Assembly (NCBI GenBank): GCA_963749035.1
Contig: CAVVKW010000004.1
Location: forward strand, 1,488,001-1,552,000
DNA length: 64,000 bases
Source of the DNA: CAVVKW01 sp963749035
Lineage (GTDB): Bacteria; Verrucomicrobiota; Verrucomicrobiia; Chthoniobacterales; JAATET01
Direction: 5' to 3'
Position 1 is the stretch's first letter. Each line of letters opens with the position of its first letter. The position numbers were made by a program, and so were the translations under genes. Under the pieces are notes generated by a model that saw only the letters and a list, made by a program, of their open reading frames with translations, did not search any database and was not told the DNA's origin. Positions 17,334 to 26,391 of this stretch are shown in pieces.

Positions 17334-18977
17334 ATGAATTCCCCGCTCGCCGGTCAGACCGCCCCCGCCTCGATTCTCACCAACATTCCGCGCCTGATGG
17401 CGTCGTATTTCTCCGAGAAACCGGACGCCAGCGTTCCCGGCGAACGCGTTTCCTTCGGCACGTCCGGCCACCGCGGCACCGCCACCCGCTGCACCTTCAA
17501 CGAAAACCACATTCTCGCGACCACCCAGGCGATCTGCGAATACCGCGCCGCCCAAGGCATCGACGGTCCGCTCTACCTCGGCATGGACACCCACGCGCTT
17601 TCCGAAGCCGCGCACGTTTCAGCACTCGAGGTCCTGGCCGCGAACGAGGTCCGCGTCCGCCTCGACGCCGCCGGAGGTTTCGTCCCCACCCCCGCCGTCT
17701 CCCACGCGATCCTGACCCACAACGCCGGGCGCACCACCGGACTCGCCGACGGCATCGTCATCACCCCATCCCACAACCCCCCGGCCGACGGCGGCTTCAA
17801 ATACAATCCTGCCAATGGCGGCCCCGCCGACACCGACATCACCGGCTGGGTCCAGAATCGCGCCAACGAAATCCTCGCCGACGGCCTCGGTGGCGTGAAA
17901 CGCGTCACACTCGCCAAGGCACTTGCCGCCGAGACCACCGAAAAGTTCGACTACGTCGGCAGCTACGTCGGCGATCTCGGTGCCGTCATCGACATGGAAG
18001 CAATCCGCTCCGCCGGACTGAAAATCGGCGTTGATTGCCTCGGCAATTCGTCGATCGCCTACTGGCAACCCATCGCCGAAGCCTACGGGCTGGATCTCAC
18101 CGTCGAAAATGGCGAACTCGATCCGACCTTCCGCTTCATGAGCGTCGACTGGGACGGCAAGATCCGCATGGATTGCTCCTCCCCCGACGCCATGGCGGGC
18201 CTGATCGGCCTGAAGGACAAGTTCGACGTTGCCTTCGCCAACGACACCGACGCCGACCGCCACGGAATCGTCACGCCGACCGCCGGTCTCCTCAACCCCA
18301 ATCACTACCTCGCCGTCGCGATCTCCTACCTCTTCGCCAACCGACCGGATTGGCCCGCCGACGCGGGCATCGGCAAGACGGTCGTCAGCAGCTCGATGAT
18401 TGACCGCGTCGCCGGCAAACTCGGCCGACCGCTCCGCGAAGTGCCGGTCGGATTCAAATGGTTCGTCGACGGCCTCTTCGACGGGAGCCTCGGCTTCGGT
18501 GGCGAGGAGAGTGCCGGGGCATCCTTCCTCCGCCACGACGGCAGCGTCTGGACCACCGACAAGGACGGCCTCATCCTCGGACTACTTGCCGCCGAGATCA
18601 CCGCGAAGACGGGGCGCGACCCCGGTGAACACTACGCGGACCTGACCCACGAATTTGGCGCGCCCGTTTACGAACGCATCGACGCGCCAGCGAATGCCGC
18701 CCAGAAAAAGATCCTCAAGGAACTCACCCCAGCCCAAGTCCCGGCCAAGGAACTCGCGGGCGAACCCATCACCCGAATGCTCACCGAAGCCCCCGGCAAC
18801 GGAGCGGCGATCGGCGGCCTCAAGGTCGAGACCGATTCCGGCTGGTTCGCCGCCCGCCCGTCCGGCACGGAAGAAGTCTATAAGATCTACGGCGAAAGTT
18901 TCCGCGACACCGATCATCTCAAGCGCATCCAATCCGAAGCTCAGGAAATTCTCGCCACCGCGTTTGCCGCGAATTGA
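17334..18977 (+). CDS. pgm: Phosphoglucomutase (alpha-D-glucose phosphate-specific)
   Basis: Interconverts glucose-1-phosphate and glucose-6-phosphate. The 547-residue product opens with the family N-terminus (SFGTSGHRGTA), carries the phosphoserine loop ITPSHNPPADGGFKYN, the metal loop FANDTDADRHGI, sugar-binding GGEESAGASFLRHDG and the phosphate-binding ARPSGTEEVYKIYGESF. It supplies glucose-1-phosphate for glycogen and polysaccharide synthesis, in line with treS-mak and the exopolysaccharide genes here. The HAD gene follows 10 bases after its stop. Confidence 0.95.
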   Translation: MNSPLAGQTAPASILTNIPRLMASYFSEKPDASVPGERVSFGTSGHRGTATRCTFNENHILATTQAICEYRAAQGIDGPLYLGMDTHALSEAAHVSALEVLAANEVRVRLDAAGGFVPTPAVSHAILTHNAGRTTGLADGIVITPSHNPPADGGFKYNPANGGPADTDITGWVQNRANEILADGLGGVKRVTLAKALAAETTEKFDYVGSYVGDLGAVIDMEAIRSAGLKIGVDCLGNSSIAYWQPIAEAYGLDLTVENGELDPTFRFMSVDWDGKIRMDCSSPDAMAGLIGLKDKFDVAFANDTDADRHGIVTPTAGLLNPNHYLAVAISYLFANRPDWPADAGIGKTVVSSSMIDRVAGKLGRPLREVPVGFKWFVDGLFDGSLGFGGEESAGASFLRHDGSVWTTDKDGLILGLLAAEITAKTGRDPGEHYADLTHEFGAPVYERIDAPANAAQKKILKELTPAQVPAKELAGEPITRMLTEAPGNGAAIGGLKVETDSGWFAARPSGTEEVYKIYGESFRDTDHLKRIQSEAQEILATAFAAN

Positions 18978-18987
18978 CCCCTCCCCC

Positions 18988-19662
18988 ATGTCCAATCCAG
19001 CCCGCCAAAAGGTCGTCTTCTTCTTCGACGTCGACAACACGTTGCTCAACAACGACCGCGTCACCGCCGACCTCGAGTCCTACCTCCAGCAATTTGGCGA
19101 AGGCGCATACCGGCGCTACCGCGAACTCTTCGAGGAGATTCGTCAAGAGATGGGCTACGCCGACTACCTCGGCACCCTGCAACGCTACCGGCTCGAGAAG
19201 ATGCACGACGCCCGCCTCCTTCGGATGTCCTCCTTCCTCGTCGACTACCCTTTCGCCAACCGCCTTTACCCAGAGTCCCTCGACGCGATCGACCACGTCC
19301 GCCGATGGGGTCAACCGGTCGTACTTTCGGACGGTGACGCCGTTTTCCAACCGCGAAAAATCGAGCGCAGTGGAATCTTCGAAGCCGTCGACCGATGCGT
19401 CATCATTCTCATCCACAAAGAGCAGGGACTGGATTACGTCGAGGAGCTTCACCCCGCCGATCACTACGTCATGATCGACGACAAATTGCGAATCCTCACC
19501 GCGATGAAGGAGATCTGGGGTGATCGCCTGACCACCGTCTGGCCGCGACAGGGCCACTACGCCACCGAACTCGGCATAGAGGACAAATTTCCTCGCCCCG
19601 ACGTCACCCTCGAACGCATCGGCGACCTGGTGGCCCACGATTTTTCCGATCTCGCGAGGTAG
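18988..19662 (+). CDS. HAD-superfamily hydrolase
   Basis: A 224-residue HAD phosphatase-type protein. Motif I is FFFDVDNTLL (Asp14 and Asp16), motif II is VVLSDGD, motif III/IV is YVMIDDKLRIL. A helical cap lies between motifs I and II. The substrate cannot be told from sequence. The ATG at 18988 follows the pgm stop by 10 bases, so the two are likely co-transcribed and a sugar phosphate is a reasonable guess. An upstream in-frame extension runs through pgm and is not coding. Confidence 0.82.
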   Translation: MSNPARQKVVFFFDVDNTLLNNDRVTADLESYLQQFGEGAYRRYRELFEEIRQEMGYADYLGTLQRYRLEKMHDARLLRMSSFLVDYPFANRLYPESLDAIDHVRRWGQPVVLSDGDAVFQPRKIERSGIFEAVDRCVIILIHKEQGLDYVEELHPADHYVMIDDKLRILTAMKEIWGDRLTTVWPRQGHYATELGIEDKFPRPDVTLERIGDLVAHDFSDLAR

Positions 19663-19700
19663 CACCTCCCCGAGTCGACTCGTCTCGCCCGAACCCTCAG

Positions 19701-19937
19701 CTACTCCAAATCGTCGGCAGTCACGGTCGTCTGCGGTCGGGACCCAAGATGCCTCGCCTGACTCGCGACGGATTCCGGATCCCCCTCGAATCGGTATCCA
19801 TGGCAATTCGGACAAACCGTCACGTGCCGCGCGACGATCGACTCGCAACCTTCGCAAACCTTGTAGCCATCCGGACTTGCGATGATGCGAGCCGCCCGCG
19901 TTGCGCGGTCTGCGAGCTGGGGGTCGGGCTCCGACAT
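19701..19937 (-). CDS. Small zinc-ribbon protein
   Basis: A 78-residue protein with a CxxC-x10-CxxC zinc ribbon (VCEGCESI and VCPNCHGYRF), preceded by a basic helix (ADRATRAARIIASPDGYKV). An upstream ATG at 19976 would add 13 residues (91 aa). I recognise this short protein type as common in Verrucomicrobiota, function unknown; the ribbon suggests nucleic-acid or protein binding. It is convergent with the HAD gene and divergent from rpiB (111 bases between starts). Confidence 0.65.
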   Translation of the reverse strand: MSEPDPQLADRATRAARIIASPDGYKVCEGCESIVARHVTVCPNCHGYRFEGDPESVASQARHLGSRPQTTVTADDLE

Positions 19938-20048
19938 GACCTCGGCAATCTGCCGAGCGAACCGGCAAATTTGCAAGCCCGATTGGTCCGCGCCGCCTTT
20001 TCTGTCCTCTACTTTTCACCGAAAACCGCGTTCAGTCACCCACCTGCC

Positions 20049-20507
20049 ATGAAAATTTCCATCGGATCCGACCACGCCGGTTATACCTACAAACAGCGCC
20101 TCATTTCCCACCTCACCGAAGCCGGACACGAAGTCATCGACTGCGGAACCGACTCCGCTGAGGCCACCGATTACCCGCTGTTCATCATCCCGGCAGCGGA
20201 AGCGGTCGTCCGTGGCGACGCCGACCGCGGCATCGTCCTCGGCGGCTCCGGCAACGGCGAAGCCATCGCCGCGAACAAGGTCAAGGGCGTGCGCTGCGCG
20301 CTGTGCTGGAACTCGCAGACCGCCGAGTTTTCCCGCCTGCACAACGATTCCAACGTCCTCTCGATCGGCCAACGCATGACCTCGATCGAGATCGCCCTCG
20401 ACATTGTCGACATCTGGCTGCGCACCGAGTTCCAGGGCGGGCGTCACGCCAAGCGTCTCGCCGAGCTGAGTCACTACGAAGACACCGGCAAGCTCAGCCA
20501 CAAATAA
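20049..20507 (+). CDS. rpiB: Ribose-5-phosphate isomerase B
   Basis: Interconverts ribose-5-phosphate and ribulose-5-phosphate. The 152-residue product has SDHAGY near the N-terminus, GGSGNGEAIAANKVKGVRCAL and RLHNDSNVLSIGQRM. GSGNGE is the pattern of the actinobacterial RpiB branch, which uses the glutamate as base; the Cys-containing GTGIG form of the E. coli branch is absent. Upstream in-frame codons run into the zinc-ribbon region, and the ATG at 20049 before KISIGSDHAG is the correct start. Allose-6-phosphate isomerase activity cannot be excluded. Confidence 0.93.
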   Translation: MKISIGSDHAGYTYKQRLISHLTEAGHEVIDCGTDSAEATDYPLFIIPAAEAVVRGDADRGIVLGGSGNGEAIAANKVKGVRCALCWNSQTAEFSRLHNDSNVLSIGQRMTSIEIALDIVDIWLRTEFQGGRHAKRLAELSHYEDTGKLSHK

Positions 20508-20552
20508 CCCTCCGACGCGTCCTCGCCGCGGACGGCGAGCGTTCTTTCTTAC

Positions 20553-23210
20553 GTGATTGACGTTCGTTACGGCCGCGGAGTGGAGCTTCCGGAGCTTGGA
20601 CTGTGGCTCGATCCCCGCGGGCCCCGGGAGTTTGCGTTCGTCTCGCACGCGCACGCCGATCACACCGGTCGGCACGCGGAAACCATCCTGACCGACGGCA
20701 CGTCGCGTCTCATGCGCGCGCGCCTCGGGACCCCCGTCGGCGCTGAGCACGTCCTACCGTGGCGGGAGCGACGCCGGATTCGCGATTTCGAAATCATGCT
20801 CATCCCCGCCGGCCACGTCTTGGGCTCGGCGCAATGTTGGATCAAGTCCGCCGCCGGATCACTGCTCTACACCGGCGACTTTAAACTTCGCGAAGGTCTT
20901 TCCTCGGAGCGCGCCGAGTTCGAACCCGCCGAGACACTCATCATGGAGACGACGTTCGGCCTCCCTCACTACGTCTTCCCGCCAGCAGAAGAGGTCATCG
21001 CCGACGTCGTGAAGTTCTGTCACGAAGCCCTCGAAGACGGCGACGTCCCCATCCTGCTCGGCTATTCCCTCGGCAAAGCTCAGGAAATTCTCTCCGCACT
21101 CTCCACCGCCAACGTCCCGATCATGCTCCACGGTGCCGTGTGGAAGATGACGCGCGTTTACGAGGCCCTCGGCATGACCTTTCCAGCCTACGAAAAATAC
21201 GTAGCCGGCAAAGCCGCCGGGCACGCCCTGATCTGCCCGCCGAACGTCAACGGTTCGGCGATGATCAGAAAAATCCGCAATCGCCGCGTCGCCATGCTCT
21301 CGGGTTGGGCGATGACCCCCGGCGCGCGCTTTCGCTACCAGGCCGATGCCGCCTTCCCCCTCTCCGACCACGCGGACTACCCCGACCTCCTTCGTCACGT
21401 GGAGGCCGTCGCGCCCAAGCGCGTTCTGACGCTTCACGGCTACGCGCACGAATTCGCCCAGGACCTCCGGGAACGCGGCATCGACGCCTGGTCGCTCACC
21501 GGCGCCAATCAACTGGAACTCGGGCTTCCCGCCAAGAATCCAGCCGTCGCAAAACCCACGACCCGGTCGAACTCGCCCGCACCCCCGACAACCGGCTTCG
21601 GCCGATTTTCAGAGGTTTGTGAAGCGATCGGCAAGACCACCGGCAAACTCGAAAAGGTCCGAATCCTTCGCGAGTATTTTGTCACCCTCGCCGACCCCGA
21701 ACTCCGCGCCGCCGCCGTCTGGCTCACCGGCAACGCGTTCTCGCAGATCGAAGCCCGCCCCCTGCGCGTGGGGTGGGCGGTCATCCGGCGCGCTCTACTG
21801 GCCGCTTCCGGCCTGTCTCCGGGTCAATTACAGACCATCTCCCGCCGCTGGAACGACTCCGGCCAGACGACCGCCGAAGCGCTCGCTGGCAAGTCTCGTT
21901 CGCATGGAGAAAGGCCGTCAATCGCTGCCGTCCACGACTTCTTCGGCCGGATCGAAGCCGCCCGTGGCCCGATCAGCAAGGGTGCGCTTCTCGAAGAGCG
22001 CCTGAACGTGATCTCGCCGACCGAAGCTAAGACGTTGGTCTCGATTCTCACCGGAGAACTTCGGATCGGGCTGAAGGAAGGGCTCGTCGAAGACGCCATC
22101 GCCTCGGCATTTGACACCCCAGCGAACGCGGTCCGCGAAGGAAACATGCTTCTGGGTGATCTCGGTGAAACGGCGATCCGGACCCGGGCCGCCACGCTTG
22201 ACGCGATCGAACTCGTGCCATTCCGTCCGATCAAATCCATGCTGGCCAGTCCCGAGCCCGACGCTACCGCGGTCTGGGAGCGACTCGGGTCGACCGGCGA
22301 TGTCTGGCTCGAGGATAAGCTCGATGGAATCCGCGCTCAACTCCACGTCGTCGACGGCCAATGCCGGATCTACTCCCGCGAACTGAAAGACATCACCGCC
22401 ACCTTCCCGGAGATCGCCGCCGCCGCGACCCGGCACGGCCGGGACTGTGTCCTCGACGGCGAAATGCTCGCGTATCAGAACGGACGTCCCCTCGCGTTTG
22501 CCGAACTCCAACGCCGGCTCGGCCGCAAGGAACTCGATCTCTTCATGGCCAACGAAGTGCCGGTTTCCTTTCTCGCGTTTGACGTGCTTTGGGCCGAGGG
22601 CCGGTCGACGTTTCGGGAGTCCCTGCAGACGCGGCGATCTGTTTTGGAGAGACTCGAACTCGCGGCGCCGTTGTCCGCCGTCCCGGTTCACACCGCGAAC
22701 TCAGCGGAAACCATCGACACCGCTTTCGGCGAGGCCCGCGACCGAAACAACGAAGGACTCATCGCGAAAGACCCAACCAGTGCCTACGCGCCGGGGCGCC
22801 GCGGCCTGTCCTGGATCAAACTCAAGAAAGCCTTCGCGACTTTGGACTGCGTGATCGTCGCGGCGGAATACGGCCACGGCAAACGCGTCGGAGTTCTCAG
22901 CGACTACACGTTCGCGGTTCGCGACGCCAAGGGCGGGTTGGCGAACATCGGCAAGGCCTACAGTGGACTCACGGACGTCGAGATCGCCGAGCTGACCGAC
23001 GAATTACTTGGGCTGGTCATCCGTCAGCGCAGCCGCATCTACGACGTGGACCCACAGATCGTTCTCGAGATCGCGTTCGACTCGATCAACGAAAGCGACC
23101 GGCACGCCAGCGGGCTCGCAATGCGCTTCCCCCGTATCAAACGGATTCGTCGCGACAAGACACCGGAAGAAATCGACAGCGTGGCGACCGCCCGCCGACT
23201 CGTGCGCTGA
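20553..23210 (+). CDS. Fused metallo-beta-lactamase exonuclease and ATP-dependent DNA ligase
   Basis: An 885-residue two-part DNA repair protein. Residues 1-320 are a ligase-associated MBL/beta-CASP exonuclease with HAHADH (33-38), GHVLGSAQ, YTGDFKLREG and LSDHADYPDLL. A Pro/Thr-rich linker (about 322-348) follows. Residues 350-885 are an ATP-dependent ligase with motif I EDKLDGIR (adenylated Lys589), the LDGEMLAY segment, FLAFDVL, NEGLIAKD and motif V SWIKLKK. The usual partners in this system, Lhr-Core helicase and the Mre11-like phosphoesterase, are not adjacent. The start is GTG at 20553; no better ATG lies near the first MBL strand. Confidence 0.92.
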   Translation: MIDVRYGRGVELPELGLWLDPRGPREFAFVSHAHADHTGRHAETILTDGTSRLMRARLGTPVGAEHVLPWRERRRIRDFEIMLIPAGHVLGSAQCWIKSAAGSLLYTGDFKLREGLSSERAEFEPAETLIMETTFGLPHYVFPPAEEVIADVVKFCHEALEDGDVPILLGYSLGKAQEILSALSTANVPIMLHGAVWKMTRVYEALGMTFPAYEKYVAGKAAGHALICPPNVNGSAMIRKIRNRRVAMLSGWAMTPGARFRYQADAAFPLSDHADYPDLLRHVEAVAPKRVLTLHGYAHEFAQDLRERGIDAWSLTGANQLELGLPAKNPAVAKPTTRSNSPAPPTTGFGRFSEVCEAIGKTTGKLEKVRILREYFVTLADPELRAAAVWLTGNAFSQIEARPLRVGWAVIRRALLAASGLSPGQLQTISRRWNDSGQTTAEALAGKSRSHGERPSIAAVHDFFGRIEAARGPISKGALLEERLNVISPTEAKTLVSILTGELRIGLKEGLVEDAIASAFDTPANAVREGNMLLGDLGETAIRTRAATLDAIELVPFRPIKSMLASPEPDATAVWERLGSTGDVWLEDKLDGIRAQLHVVDGQCRIYSRELKDITATFPEIAAAATRHGRDCVLDGEMLAYQNGRPLAFAELQRRLGRKELDLFMANEVPVSFLAFDVLWAEGRSTFRESLQTRRSVLERLELAAPLSAVPVHTANSAETIDTAFGEARDRNNEGLIAKDPTSAYAPGRRGLSWIKLKKAFATLDCVIVAAEYGHGKRVGVLSDYTFAVRDAKGGLANIGKAYSGLTDVEIAELTDELLGLVIRQRSRIYDVDPQIVLEIAFDSINESDRHASGLAMRFPRIKRIRRDKTPEEIDSVATARRLVR

Positions 23211-23218
23211 CCGCGAGC

Positions 23219-23884
23219 TCAGCCAGACTTCGCGGCCTCCACGAAGGCCCGAACCTGTTCGCGATCTTTCCGACGAGGATCGCCGACCACTTCGACCCCG
23301 CTTGCGACGTCAACAGCGTGCGGACGAACGACCCTCACGGCCTCCGCGACCGTTTCAGGAGTCAGCCCACCTGCGAGGATGACCCTTCGGTCTCGCTCTT
23401 TTCGCACGAACTCTTCCGCCAGCCGCAGATCCACGCCCTCGCCAGTCCCCCCGTACCCCGACTTGGAAAATGCGTCGAGAAGCAACCAAGGCGTGAGGTA
23501 GGCGTTGGCCGCGGCATCGAGCGTGGCCCAATCCCGCACCCGGACCGCCCGAATCCACCGTCCGCCGTGCGCTGCGCAGGTCCCCGGCGATTCGTCTCCG
23601 TGGAACTGCACCGCGTCAAAGCACCCGGCCTCCTCGATCGCCGTCAGATCGGCTGACGTTGCGTTGACCACGACCGCCACGCGCGTGGCTCGAATATCCG
23701 CCACCCATTCGCGGACCGAAGCCAACTCGACGAATCGCTTGGAGCCAGCGAATAGGTTGATCCCGATCGCGTCCGCCCCCAGGTCCACCGCCATCGCGGC
23801 GTCCTCCTCGTTCGTCACCCCGCAGATCTTCACCCGGGTTTCGCCACTCAGGAAAAGCGCGTCATGCCCCTCCTCAGCTTTCAT
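23219..23884 (-). CDS. trpF: Phosphoribosylanthranilate isomerase
   Basis: Amadori isomerase of tryptophan synthesis, a single (beta/alpha)8 domain of 221 residues. VKICGVTNEEDAAMAVDLGA contains the catalytic Cys. AIGINLFAGSKRFV is the usual GFIF-SPRYV region in a variant form. The C-terminal phosphate site ILAGGLTPETVAEAV and VDVASGVE are clear, with the catalytic Asp in LLDAFSKSGYGGTGEGVD. Other trp genes are absent. It starts inside the 3' end of the Anbu peptidase gene (11-base overlap). Confidence 0.92.
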   Translation of the reverse strand: MKAEEGHDALFLSGETRVKICGVTNEEDAAMAVDLGADAIGINLFAGSKRFVELASVREWVADIRATRVAVVVNATSADLTAIEEAGCFDAVQFHGDESPGTCAAHGGRWIRAVRVRDWATLDAAANAYLTPWLLLDAFSKSGYGGTGEGVDLRLAEEFVRKERDRRVILAGGLTPETVAEAVRVVRPHAVDVASGVEVVGDPRRKDREQVRAFVEAAKSG

Positions 23885-24620
23885 CGAACGGAAGGTCCGG
23901 CATCTCGCGAATCAGCCCCATCAACCCTTTCTGCCAACCCTGCCGGATCTCGCACAACCAATCGTCGTTCTCGTGGAGAACCGCCCGCCGCCGAACGGTC
24001 AAGCTCCCGGTCTCGTAACAAAAAACCTCGAAAGGCGTTCCGACCGAAACGTTGCTCTTCGCCGTCGCGTCGAGGGAAAGAATTCCGTAGCGGACCGCCT
24101 CGGCCAAAGGTGTTTCAAAAGTGAACCCTCGATCCAAAATTGGCTTCCCATATTTTGCCTCCCCGATCTGAAGAAACGGCGCCTCGCGACTCGCGTGAAT
24201 CGCGTTCCCGGGCGAATAGACCCGAAAGATCTGCGGCGTTTGCGTCCCGATCTGCCCACCGACCAGAAAATTCATCGACGAAGACACGTTGTCCTCCTCC
24301 AACCAAGCCCCCGGCACCTTCCTGACCTCTCGCATCTGCTCCCCAAGGTATCGCACCGTGTCGAAAAGGTTGTCGCGATTAAGCAGGCTGGGACGCGCCC
24401 CGTCGACGCCGGATTCGACGATATCCTGCTCGACAAGCTGAACCGTCGACTGCGTGAGCGACAGATTTCCCGAGCTCAAAATGCAAATCACCCGGTCGTC
24501 CGTCCGATGATAAATCCGCATCTTCGGATGCACCGTGATGTTATCCACCCCGGCACTCGTGCGGCTGTCCGAGAAGAAAACGACGCCTTCACGGCAAAGC
24601 AGGCTCAGGCAATAAGTCAT
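23874..24620 (-). CDS. Anbu proteasome-related peptidase
   Basis: A 248-residue Ntn-hydrolase of the Anbu (bacterial proteasome homologue) family. Removal of Met1 would expose Thr2 of MTYCLSLL as the nucleophile; SDSRTSAGVDNI supplies the Asp and HPKMRIY the Lys of the proteasome-type active site. Anbu is HslV-like but forms different rings and has no obligatory ATPase. A peptide-ligase or protease partner gene, often adjacent, is not seen here. The start overlaps the membrane-protein stop by 4 bases and the end overlaps trpF. Confidence 0.85.
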   Translation of the reverse strand: MTYCLSLLCREGVVFFSDSRTSAGVDNITVHPKMRIYHRTDDRVICILSSGNLSLTQSTVQLVEQDIVESGVDGARPSLLNRDNLFDTVRYLGEQMREVRKVPGAWLEEDNVSSSMNFLVGGQIGTQTPQIFRVYSPGNAIHASREAPFLQIGEAKYGKPILDRGFTFETPLAEAVRYGILSLDATAKSNVSVGTPFEVFCYETGSLTVRRRAVLHENDDWLCEIRQGWQKGLMGLIREMPDLPFDES

Positions 24621-25051
24621 TCGTCCACGACCCGGGCATCCGCTTGCTTGATCGTCGGCGACCGACGAACGCGCTCGTGGTGCGTGATGAGGTGGACCTT
24701 CCCGTCACTCGTCCGAAAAAACGAACTCAGCGCCCAGCTGACCAGGCTGATGATGATCGATCCAAAGAAAGCCGACCAAAACCCGTCGACTTGAAATCCG
24801 GGCACGACCGAAGAGACGATCAAGAGCAGCACCGCGTTCACGACGAAGATGAACAAACCCATTGTGACGATGATAAACGGTAAACTCAGCAGGAGCAGCA
24901 CCGGGCGAACCAAAGCGTTGGCTATTCCCAGCAGAAGAGAGGCTCCGAGAAGCACTCCGACCGATCCATCGAAGTCGATTCCTCCCAACACAGCGGCAGC
25001 GCACATGACGGCGACCGCGGTGATCACCCATCGGATAAAAAATGCGCTCAT
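24617..25051 (-). CDS. Phage-holin-superfamily IV-like membrane protein
   Basis: A 144-residue integral membrane protein with four predicted helices: FFIRWVITAVAVMCAAAVLG, VGVLLGASLLLGIANALVRP, LLLLSLPFIIVTMGLFIFVV and WSAFFGSIIISLVSWALSSF. The NALVRP motif and spacing match the PF04020 family (mycobacterial-type holin superfamily IV), usually annotated holin without evidence of lysis activity. The tail (110-144) is basic and polar. It is translationally coupled to the Anbu gene by a 4-base overlap. Confidence 0.75.
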   Translation of the reverse strand: MSAFFIRWVITAVAVMCAAAVLGGIDFDGSVGVLLGASLLLGIANALVRPVLLLLSLPFIIVTMGLFIFVVNAVLLLIVSSVVPGFQVDGFWSAFFGSIIISLVSWALSSFFRTSDGKVHLITHHERVRRSPTIKQADARVVDE

Positions 25052-25150
25052 GGTGAGAACCTAGAAACTGGCTGCTTTTTTTGAAGATTTATTTTGCAAT
25101 CGTCAGGCACTTCTCACTATTCCCACGCCCATCGAATTCAATCGCTGATC

Positions 25151-25594
25151 ATGCCGAAGCCTAAAAAATCAGAAACGACCCCGAAGCCAGCCGCCAAAAA
25201 AGCAGGTAAGCCGGTCGGGAAAATCTCGCGAGCGATCAAATCGACCGCGAAAAAAATCAAAGAGGCCGTGCCGATTGACTCGAAAAAATCGACCGCTGCC
25301 AAGCCGGCTGCAAAGAAGGCGTCGACGACCGTGAAAAAGACGGCCCCGAAGAAAGCCGCACCAAAGACGACGGCGCCACCCGCTTCGAAAAAGTCGTCGA
25401 CTCCCAGGACCTCGAAGCCACCGAAGAAAGCACCGAAAAAATCTCCGGCGGCCACCGAAATCACGAACGAACAAATCGCCGAGCGCGCCTACTACATCGG
25501 CGAGCGTCGGCAGAATTCCGGTGGCGAAGGCGACCCGTCGAGTGACTGGATTGCAGCCGAGCTGGAGCTTCGTTCGGAAGCCGGCCTTGCCTAG
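25151..25594 (+). CDS. Lysine/alanine-rich histone-like protein with DUF2934 tail
   Basis: A 147-residue basic protein. Residues 1-100 are almost only Lys, Ala, Pro, Thr and Ser with repeated PAAKKA, PKKAAP and PPKKAPKK units, like the disordered tails of histone-H1-type bacterial proteins. Residues 103-140 (NEQIAERAYYIGERRQ, then DWIAAELEL) match DUF2934. DNA binding and chromosome compaction by the tail is an inference. The ATG at 25151 (MPKPKKSE) is preferred over an upstream ATG at 25094. It is divergent from the holin-like gene. Confidence 0.72.
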   Translation: MPKPKKSETTPKPAAKKAGKPVGKISRAIKSTAKKIKEAVPIDSKKSTAAKPAAKKASTTVKKTAPKKAAPKTTAPPASKKSSTPRTSKPPKKAPKKSPAATEITNEQIAERAYYIGERRQNSGGEGDPSSDWIAAELELRSEAGLA

Positions 25595-25666
25595 TTCAGC
25601 TGCACCAAGCCGCTAACTAACCGTTTCCGAATTGACGTTCACACCCGCCCAACCTATTGAAAACGG

Positions 25667-26377
25667 GTGGTGGATGATTATCGAATTTTGAAGATTTCCC
25701 GGAGCCTGCTGGTTGGTTTAGGCCTTTTAGTCGTCTCCTGCGACGACGCGCAGCCTCCTTCCGATGCGAACTCCCCGACCGTCGTTCCTACCGCTGATGG
25801 TGGGGCCGAGGTGGTTCCAGCACCGGTTCAAACCGAAAGTGCTGCCACCGCGGCTACGCCGTCAGTAAACACGGAAGCCAAACCTGCCGGGACCGAGGCG
25901 ATCGCGGAAGAACCCGTCGACGGAAAAGATCCGATCGACATGTATGACCTCGATTACGACGAAGAGAATGATCGGTTTCTAGTCGTTGGATCGGAGACCG
26001 GATACGATGGCCCGGTCTTCTCGGTTTACGGGGACGGCAAAACGGAATCGACCGGCGCTTTGAAGGACGGCCTCGAGACCGGCACTTGGGTCACTTACTT
26101 CGAAGATGGCACCAAAGAATCAGAAGGGGCGTTCATCCAAGGCTTGGAGGATGGACCTTGGAAGTATTTCCATGAGAACGGAAATCTCGAATCGAGTGGT
26201 GCTTACGAGGAAGGATCGCTTGTCGGACGGTGGACGGCATATTTCGAGGACGGCACGGTCGAATCCGACGGGATGTATTCCGATGGTCTGATGGACGGCG
26301 ATTGGAAATTTTACGAACCGGAATCCGGCGAGGAGCGAGTCATCGCCTTTGAGAACGGCCGCGAGGTCGACCGCTGA
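25667..26377 (+). CDS. Lipoprotein with MORN-type (YwqK-like) repeats
   Basis: A 236-residue protein starting at GTG (25667; a second GTG follows directly). The leader ends in a lipobox (GLLVVSC, Cys near residue 25), so it is a membrane-anchored lipoprotein. After an Ala/Pro/Glu linker, residues about 115-230 hold four or five MORN_2-like repeats of 22-24 residues, for example KDGLETGTWVTYFEDGTKES, EGSLVGRWTAYFEDGTVES and SDGLMDGDWKFY. Such repeats fold as beta-hairpins. The next gene starts 14 bases on, so it probably belongs to the surface-polysaccharide unit. Confidence 0.72.
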   Translation: MVDDYRILKISRSLLVGLGLLVVSCDDAQPPSDANSPTVVPTADGGAEVVPAPVQTESAATAATPSVNTEAKPAGTEAIAEEPVDGKDPIDMYDLDYDEENDRFLVVGSETGYDGPVFSVYGDGKTESTGALKDGLETGTWVTYFEDGTKESEGAFIQGLEDGPWKYFHENGNLESSGAYEEGSLVGRWTAYFEDGTVESDGMYSDGLMDGDWKFYEPESGEERVIAFENGREVDR

Positions 26378-26391
26378 CGCCGGGGTTCCTC

